From Prevotellaceae bacterium UBA5903 (GTDB taxonomy: Bacteria; Bacteroidota; Bacteroidia; Bacteroidales; Bacteroidaceae): a stretch of DNA of 10,040 bases. Positions 6,008 to 10,040 of this stretch are shown in pieces. How positions within the stretch are numbered: the stretch's first letter is position 1; each line of letters starts with the position of its first letter. The notes beneath the pieces were generated by a model. That model was given only the letters and a program-made list of their open reading frames with translations, searched no databases and was not told where the DNA came from. The DNA is taken from positions 5,556 to 15,595 of the forward strand of contig DJEH01000148.1 of assembly GCA_002431845.1 (NCBI GenBank), written 5' to 3'. The position numbers and the translations under genes are program-made.

Positions 6008-7312
6008 TTAGAAGTTTACTTTGTGGCTCTTTCCGTTTATGGTAACAACATAAACACCTTGCCCAGGCAATGCGATGCTAACAGCGTCGGATGCTTGCAA
6101 AGATTTGATTTGTTGGCCCTTTACGTTAAATACTTCGATAGCTGTGTTTGCTGGGATGTTATTGATTTTCAATACGCCATTCTCAATGCTCAAAGTAGCT
6201 TCAGCATTGCTTGCCGACGCATTTTGAATAGCTGTTGTAAAGGTGTGAATATCAAAGTTTTTCCAAACATCAGCTTCGGCATACTTGTTCTCACTTCCTT
6301 CGGGTACATTAAGCGCAACTTTAGAGCAGTCTATGCCAGCAAAGGCTGTTGCATCTGCTTCAATAGGGTCTTCGGCATGTAATGTAATGGCTTTTAATCC
6401 CGTGCAATTAGCAAATGTAGCAGCCTTGATTTGCTTTACGGATGCAGGGATTTCAAAGCTTTCAATGCCACTGCAACCATAGAATGCGCCTTTGCCTAAG
6501 TCGATTAAACTTTCGGGAAATGAAATGCTACCAGTCAAACCGCTGCAATCCATAAAGGCAGCATCGCCTAACTGCTGGATGGCACGTGGCATGGTAACAG
6601 CGTTCAAACTCTTGCAACCAGCAAAAGCCGAAGCACCGATGCGAGTAATCATTCTACCAAATGCAATATCGCCCGAAAGCTTTTCGCAACCAGCAAATGC
6701 ATTTGCACCGATAGATTGTAGGTTGTTGTGGAGTGTTACGCTTTCAAGGTTCTTGCAACCAGAGAACACACCATCGCGTATGAGCATAAGTTTTGATGGA
6801 ATGCGTACATCGCCAGATAAACTCTCGCAACCTTCAAAGGCATACGAACCAATGTTGTTAATGCTGCTTGTAGAAGGGAAATAAACCTCTTTTATCTTCT
6901 TGCATTGTGCAAAACAACTTGCACCAATGCTTGTTGTTGAAGCGGGGATGTTGAGCACCCCTTCAAGAGAATCGCATGCAAAGAAGGCTTGTGAACCAAT
7001 GGTCTTTAGATTGTTTGGAAGCGTCAAACTACGCAAGTTGTGACGTGAATGCAATGCGTTCTTGGGGATGTTAGGGCACGAAGCACCTTTAAGGTTAAGC
7101 GTCTCCATGCTGTAACAAAGGTCGCGCAATTGACGAAAATCACTATTACCTGTGGTTGTGAGAGTTCCGTTAAGAGTAATAGTTACAGCTTTTGCTTTTT
7201 TGTCAGCGGCAACAGATGTAATGTTACTTGATGTAACAGTTTGGGCATACAATGTTAAAGGTGTACCCATCAAACCAATGCAAAAAAGCATGATTGGTAA
7301 TTTTTCTTTCAT
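6008..7312 (-). CDS. BspA-like leucine-rich repeat surface protein with T9SS-like tail
   Basis: This 434-residue protein is the first gene of the operon. Residues 1-24 are a signal peptide ending LYAQ. Residues about 85-330 carry at least nine BspA-type (LRR_5) repeats built on IG..AF.GC.sL...i.iP, for example GSQAFFACDSLE (106-117), GANAFAGCEKLS (202-213) and GKGAFYGCSGIE (273-284). The block closes with the usual LNVPEGSENKYAEADVWKNF (334-353). Residues about 372-434 (SIENGVLKI, EVFNVKGQQIKS, GVYVVTINGK) look like a T9SS type A sorting domain. Known BspA proteins bind fibronectin, fibrinogen or other bacteria; the ligand here is unknown. Coupling with a hexosaminidase and a lectin suggests a role at a glycan surface. 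Confidence 0.85.
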   Translation of the reverse strand: MKEKLPIMLFCIGLMGTPLTLYAQTVTSSNITSVAADKKAKAVTITLNGTLTTTGNSDFRQLRDLCYSMETLNLKGASCPNIPKNALHSRHNLRSLTLPNNLKTIGSQAFFACDSLEGVLNIPASTTSIGASCFAQCKKIKEVYFPSTSSINNIGSYAFEGCESLSGDVRIPSKLMLIRDGVFSGCKNLESVTLHNNLQSIGANAFAGCEKLSGDIAFGRMITRIGASAFAGCKSLNAVTMPRAIQQLGDAAFMDCSGLTGSISFPESLIDLGKGAFYGCSGIESFEIPASVKQIKAATFANCTGLKAITLHAEDPIEADATAFAGIDCSKVALNVPEGSENKYAEADVWKNFDIHTFTTAIQNASASNAEATLSIENGVLKINNIPANTAIEVFNVKGQQIKSLQASDAVSIALPGQGVYVVTINGKSHKVNF

Positions 7313-7385
7313 AGAAAAAGAGATTAAGTGTATAGATGTGTAATTGTTTCTACTTATTAATTTAAAGAATTGTGTAAATACACTA

Positions 7386-7393
7386 CAAATTTA
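7386..7393 (-). promoter_or_regulatory. Promoter -7 element for the LRR-hexosaminidase-lectin operon
   Basis: On the minus strand this reads TAAATTTG, an exact TAnnTTTG match about 73 bases before the LRR start codon. The surrounding region is very AT-rich and has no convincing -33 box at the usual spacing. The leader between it and the ATG shows no clear riboswitch or attenuator. Confidence 0.45.
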
Positions 7394-7463
7394 AATAATG
7401 AAATGAAATAATAGCTTTGTTACAAAATAAAAATAGTAAGAATGCACATTTTTAAAGCAATAC

Positions 7464-7494
7464 TTGTGTGTTTCAATATAAAGTAGTATCTTTG
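7464..7494 (+). promoter_or_regulatory. Promoter of the rpsF-rpsR-rplI operon
   Basis: TTG at 7464-7466 and TATCTTTG at 7487-7494 (an exact TAnnTTTG) are 20 bases apart, the expected -33/-7 layout of Bacteroidota housekeeping promoters. The transcript would start near 7500, giving a leader of about 40 bases. It is the best-formed promoter in the window and diverges from the surface operon promoter. Confidence 0.72.
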
Positions 7495-7538
7495 CACTCG
7501 CAATTTTGCAACGATAACATATTAATTCATTCAAAACT

Positions 7539-7883
7539 ATGATGAATCAGTACGAGACCGTTTTCATTATGACTCCCGTTTTGTCTGACCAACAGATGAA
7601 GGAAACGGTCGAAAAATTCAAAGGTATTCTCACTGACGCTGGTGCTGAGATTATCAATGAAGAGGAGTGGGGCCTCAAAACAATGGCTTATCCCATTCAG
7701 AAAAAGTCCACAGGTTTCTATGAGCTTATCGAGTTTAAAGCAGAACCAACTGTGATCGCTAAGCTTGAAGTTGCTTTCCGTCGTGACGAGCGTATCATCC
7801 GTTACTTAACTGTTAAGAACGAGAAGTATGCAGCGGAATACGCAGAAAAGCGTCGTAACAAATTTAATAAGAAGGAGGACTAA
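7539..7883 (+). CDS. rpsF: 30S ribosomal protein bS6
   Basis: The 114-residue product is bS6, which binds bS18 on the 30S platform. The N-terminal NQYETVFIMTPVLSD, the central YPIQKKSTGFYELIEF and the RRDERIIRYLTVK stretch are characteristic, followed by the usual charged tail. Two ATG codons lie in tandem (7539 and 7542); the second would give the MNQYETVF start common in Bacteroidota, and either is possible. The leader is AT-rich with no Shine-Dalgarno. It leads the rpsF-rpsR-rplI operon. The final codons KKED also form the Shine-Dalgarno of rpsR. Confidence 0.97.
   Translation: MMNQYETVFIMTPVLSDQQMKETVEKFKGILTDAGAEIINEEEWGLKTMAYPIQKKSTGFYELIEFKAEPTVIAKLEVAFRRDERIIRYLTVKNEKYAAEYAEKRRNKFNKKED
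7872..7878 (+). promoter_or_regulatory. Strong Shine-Dalgarno sequence before rpsR
   Basis: AAGGAGG lies within the last codons of rpsF, 8 bases before the rpsR ATG, an ideal distance. Bacteroidota mRNAs usually lack such sites, because their ribosomes hide the anti-Shine-Dalgarno tail. The run is partly forced by coding for Lys-Lys-Glu-Asp, so on its own it could be coincidental. Confidence 0.75.
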
Positions 7884-7886
7884 AAA

Positions 7887-8156
7887 ATGGCACAAGCACA
7901 ATCAGAGATTCGTTATTTGACTCCCCCTACAGTGGATGTCAAGAAGAAAAAGTATTGCCGTTTCAAGAAGAGCGGTATCAAGTATATTGACTACAAGGAT
8001 CCTGAATTCTTGAAGAAGTTCTTGAACGAACAGGGTAAGATTCTTCCCCGTCGTATCACTGGTACTTCTCTTAAGTATCAACGTCGTGTGGCTCAAGCCG
8101 TAAAGCGTGCACGCCACTTGGCACTTCTTCCTTTCGTAACAGATTTGATGAAATAA
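7887..8156 (+). CDS. rpsR: 30S ribosomal protein bS18
   Basis: The 89-residue product is bS18, bound to bS6 on the 30S platform. The signature KILPRRITGTSLKYQRRVAQ and VKRARHLALLPF are fully conserved. Its length is normal for Bacteroidota, with a short N-terminal extension (MAQAQSEIRYLTPP). It starts 3 bases after the rpsF stop and ends with tandem TAA stops. In Bacteroidota bS18, bS6 and bS21 together form the pocket that sequesters the 16S rRNA 3' tail, which makes its own Shine-Dalgarno notable. Confidence 0.98.
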   Translation: MAQAQSEIRYLTPPTVDVKKKKYCRFKKSGIKYIDYKDPEFLKKFLNEQGKILPRRITGTSLKYQRRVAQAVKRARHLALLPFVTDLMK

Positions 8157-8162
8157 TAACAC

Positions 8163-8171
8163 AGAGGAGGT
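8163..8171 (+). promoter_or_regulatory. Strong Shine-Dalgarno sequence before rplI
   Basis: AGAGGAGGT lies in the 23-base gap between rpsR and rplI; its AGGAGG core ends 9 bases before the ATG. Unlike the rpsR site, it is non-coding, so no protein constraint explains it. Confidence 0.8.
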
Positions 8172-8179
8172 AATAAGAT

Positions 8180-8629
8180 ATGGAAATCATTTTGAAAGAA
8201 AACGTTATTGGTCTGGGTTATAAAGACGATATCGTAACTGTAAAGGACGGCTATGGCCGTAACTACCTTATTCCTACTGGCAAAGGTGTTATTGCGTCTG
8301 CGTCTGCAAAGAAAGTATTGGCAGAAAACTTGAAGCAACGTGCTCACAAGTTGGCTAAGATTAAGGCTGACGCTGAAGCTCTTGCTGCTAAATTGTCTGC
8401 TGTTGAGCCATTGAAGATTGCTACTAAGGTTAGTGCAACTGGTGCTATCTATGGTTCTGTAAACGCTCTTCACATCGCTGAGGCTCTTTCAAAGCTTGGC
8501 TTTGATATTGATCGTAAGATTATCAGCGTTAAGGACGTTAAGGAAGTTGGTTCTTACACTGCTACTGTAAACCTTCATAAGGAAGTTTCTGTTGAAATTC
8601 CTTTTGAGGTTGTAGCTGAAGAAGCTTAA
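8180..8629 (+). CDS. rplI: 50S ribosomal protein bL9
   Basis: The 149-residue product is bL9, the elongated protein that binds 23S rRNA near the L1 stalk and helps hold the reading frame. The N-terminal rRNA-binding domain is clear (MEIILKENVIGLGYKDDIVTV, GYGRNYLIPTGKG). A long charged helix follows (about residues 45-75), then the C-terminal domain with GAIYGSVN, GFDIDRKII and the SVEIPFEV end. Length and domains are normal. It is the last gene of the operon, followed by a palindrome and a terminator. Confidence 0.98.
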   Translation: MEIILKENVIGLGYKDDIVTVKDGYGRNYLIPTGKGVIASASAKKVLAENLKQRAHKLAKIKADAEALAAKLSAVEPLKIATKVSATGAIYGSVNALHIAEALSKLGFDIDRKIISVKDVKEVGSYTATVNLHKEVSVEIPFEVVAEEA

Positions 8630-8631
8630 TA

Positions 8632-8647
8632 ATAGCAATATTGCTAT
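8632..8647. repeat. 16-bp perfect palindrome just after rplI
   Basis: ATAGCAAT is followed immediately by its complement, two bases after the rplI stop codon and about 29 bases before the terminator stem. Without a loop it is a poor RNA hairpin, so it fits a DNA-binding site or a chance AT-rich palindrome better. Function unknown. Confidence 0.5.
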
Positions 8648-8675
8648 CCATATATAGTGTGGATGGTTAAAGAAT

Positions 8676-8725
8676 AAAAGAGTATTAGATATTGCGCATT
8701 ATGCGTGGTGTTTAATACTCTTTTT
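8676..8725 (+). terminator. Terminator of the rpsF-rpsR-rplI operon
   Basis: AAAAGAGTATTA (8676-8687) pairs perfectly with 8713-8724, a 12-bp stem that ends in a T-run. The 25-base loop holds an inner CGCA/TGCG hairpin (8695-8704), so it is a two-tier structure like the one at 2828-2879. It separates the ribosomal operon from truA. Confidence 0.78.
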
Positions 8726-8835
8726 ATTATATTGTTATGTATGTAAATGCTTCTTTGAGTGATAAAGAGAGTGTTTTGAGTGTTGAAGAGAATATTTGTA
8801 AAGGCTTAAAAGAGATTGATTTAGAATATAAAAGA

Positions 8836-9588
8836 ATGCGTTACTTTATATATCTTTCGTACGATGGAACAGCCTATCATGGCTGGCAAGTACAGCCTAA
8901 TGCCGTAAGTGTTCAGCAGCGAATGAACGAGGCTTTGAGCACCCTGTTGCGTGGTAAAAATAGCGATGTAACAGGGGCTGGACGCACGGATGCAGGTGTA
9001 CATGCCCACATGATGGTGGCACATTTTGACATAGAAGATGAGGTAGATGGCAAGTGGCTAACAGAGAAGTTGAACCGTATATTGCCTTATGATATTGTGG
9101 TTAATAAAGTAGTAAAAGTGAAAGCCGATGCGCATGCACGCTTTGATGCAAAGGCTCGAACGTACCACTATTGGGTTTATACACGTAAGAATCCATTCAA
9201 AAGACATTATGCAACCAGAATATCTTATCCTCTTGACTTTGGTTGTATGAATAAAGCTGCTGCTTACCTCTTGAGTGTGAAGGATTTTACGAGTTTTTCA
9301 AAGTTGCATACAGACGTAAAGACTAACAATTGTAGAGTGACCAAGGCCGAATGGAAGCAGATTGATGATGACCTTTGGCAGTTTGAAATAACGGCAGACC
9401 GCTTTTTGCGCAATATGGTTCGTGCGGTAGTAGGCACTCTTATAGAGGTGGGAAGAGGCCGCATGAGTATAGAAGATTTTAAACGTGTAATAGCACAAAA
9501 GGATAGGTGTGCAGCGGGAGATTCAATGCCTGGCAATGCATTGTCGCTTGTGAATATTGCATACGATAACGATATATTTGAGGACTGA
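8836..9588 (+). CDS. truA: tRNA pseudouridine(38-40) synthase TruA
   Basis: TruA converts U38, U39 and U40 in the anticodon arm of many tRNAs to pseudouridine. From this ATG the product has 250 residues and begins MRYFIYLSYDGTAYHGWQVQ, the typical family start. The catalytic Asp is D52 in GAGRTDAGVHA. Other landmarks are the ARTYHYWVY strand, the FTSFSK segment and FLRNMVRAVVGTL near the C-terminus. The frame stays open to an ATG at 8737, which would add 33 residues rich in Glu and Lys that do not match the family. I chose the inner start, which has an A-rich leader as usual here. Its stop overlaps the next start by one base, so the two are probably co-transcribed. Confidence 0.93.
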   Translation: MRYFIYLSYDGTAYHGWQVQPNAVSVQQRMNEALSTLLRGKNSDVTGAGRTDAGVHAHMMVAHFDIEDEVDGKWLTEKLNRILPYDIVVNKVVKVKADAHARFDAKARTYHYWVYTRKNPFKRHYATRISYPLDFGCMNKAAAYLLSVKDFTSFSKLHTDVKTNNCRVTKAEWKQIDDDLWQFEITADRFLRNMVRAVVGTLIEVGRGRMSIEDFKRVIAQKDRCAAGDSMPGNALSLVNIAYDNDIFED

Positions 9589-10040
9589 TGTGGGTTTTAT
9601 TAGCATTTCTTTCGGCTTGTCTGTTAGGCTTTTACGATGTATATAAAAAGCGCTCATTGCGCGACAATGCGGTGCTACCTGTGTTGATGATTAACACTTT
9701 GTTGTGTGCATTGTTTTTTCTTCCATTCGTTATTCAGTCGTTTTTTTCGGTCTCGAGTATTATTCCGCAAGCACCATTGCATGCACACTTGTTGGTAATT
9801 ATAAAGTCAATAATAGTGTTGTCATCGTGGATATGCGGATATTATGCCATGAAGCATTTGCCGTTAACTATTGTTGGACCAATCAATGCCACTCGCCCAG
9901 TAATGACGCTTTTGGGTGCGTTGGTTATTTATGGTGAGCAGCTTAATGCGTGGCAATGGGCTGGTGTATTGTTGTCGATATTCTCTTTTATGTTGTTGAG
10001 TAGGAGTGGACGTAAAGAGGGTATACGCTTTATGCATAAT
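9588..10040 (+). CDS. EamA/DMT-family transporter, 5' half only
   Basis: The frame opens at ATG 9588-9590, sharing the A of the truA TGA, and runs 151 codons to the window end without a stop. The product is very hydrophobic, with about five predicted membrane segments: residues 1-17, 28-50, 67-87, 92-113 and 121-138. This matches one EamA repeat, and a full transporter has two. Family-like stretches are LLGFYDVYKK (12-21), SSWICGYYAMKHLPLTIVGPI (79-99), and TRPVMTLLGALVIYGEQLNAWQWAGVLL (102-129). Members export amino acids, nucleosides or other metabolites; the substrate cannot be told. The overlap with truA reflects operon packing, not a known functional link. Confidence 0.82.
   Translation, partial: MWVLLAFLSACLLGFYDVYKKRSLRDNAVLPVLMINTLLCALFFLPFVIQSFFSVSSIIPQAPLHAHLLVIIKSIIVLSSWICGYYAMKHLPLTIVGPINATRPVMTLLGALVIYGEQLNAWQWAGVLLSIFSFMLLSRSGRKEGIRFMHN

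Noticed and set aside
6492..6884. A 130-codon plus-strand frame opposite the LRR gene
   Set aside because: Its periodic pattern is the reverse complement of the repeated LRR codons.
7495..7538. An S6:S18-binding autoregulatory leader before rpsF
   Set aside because: The leader is only about 40 AT-rich bases with no visible stem carrying the CCG bulge of that motif.

Overview
The window looks like chromosomal DNA of a Bacteroidota bacterium, most likely of the Prevotella/Bacteroides branch. Four things point there: a type IX secretion system (T9SS) plug protein, BspA-type leucine-rich repeats, T9SS-like C-terminal tails, and several matches to the Bacteroidota -7 promoter element TAnnTTTG. 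Most starts have A-rich leaders with no Shine-Dalgarno sequence. I see no transposase, integrase, CRISPR array, tRNA or phage gene. Species-level assignment is not possible by eye.

Layout, left to right. Positions 1-177 hold a 20-bp perfect palindrome at the edge and an intrinsic terminator. The minus-strand T9SS plug protein gene (178-1452) follows. Its promoter lies back to back with that of rnpB, the plus-strand RNase P RNA (about 1569-2011). A minus-strand thiamine phosphate synthase family gene (2091-2714) converges on rnpB, and most of its active-site motifs are altered. A 270-base spacer full of long inverted repeats (2715-2984) separates it from a three-gene minus-strand operon. In transcription order that operon encodes a BspA-like LRR protein (7312-6008), a GH20 beta-N-acetylhexosaminidase (5996-4386) and a ricin-type lectin (4364-2985). 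The gaps are 11 and 21 bases, and all three products have signal peptides. The first and third end in T9SS-like sorting tails.

Divergent from this operon is the conserved plus-strand ribosomal operon rpsF-rpsR-rplI (7539-8629), which ends at a hairpin terminator. After it come truA (8836-9588) and, overlapping it by one base, the first half of an EamA-family membrane transporter that runs off the window (9588-10040).

How the parts fit: the surface operon combines glycan binding, hexosamine release and a protein-binding LRR scaffold. The plug protein is a component of the secretion machine that would export the CTD-bearing members. The strongest points for follow-up are clear Shine-Dalgarno sequences before rpsR and rplI in a lineage whose ribosomes normally ignore them, the degenerate ThiE, and the lectin/hexosaminidase/LRR operon. 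The rest is ordinary housekeeping sequence.
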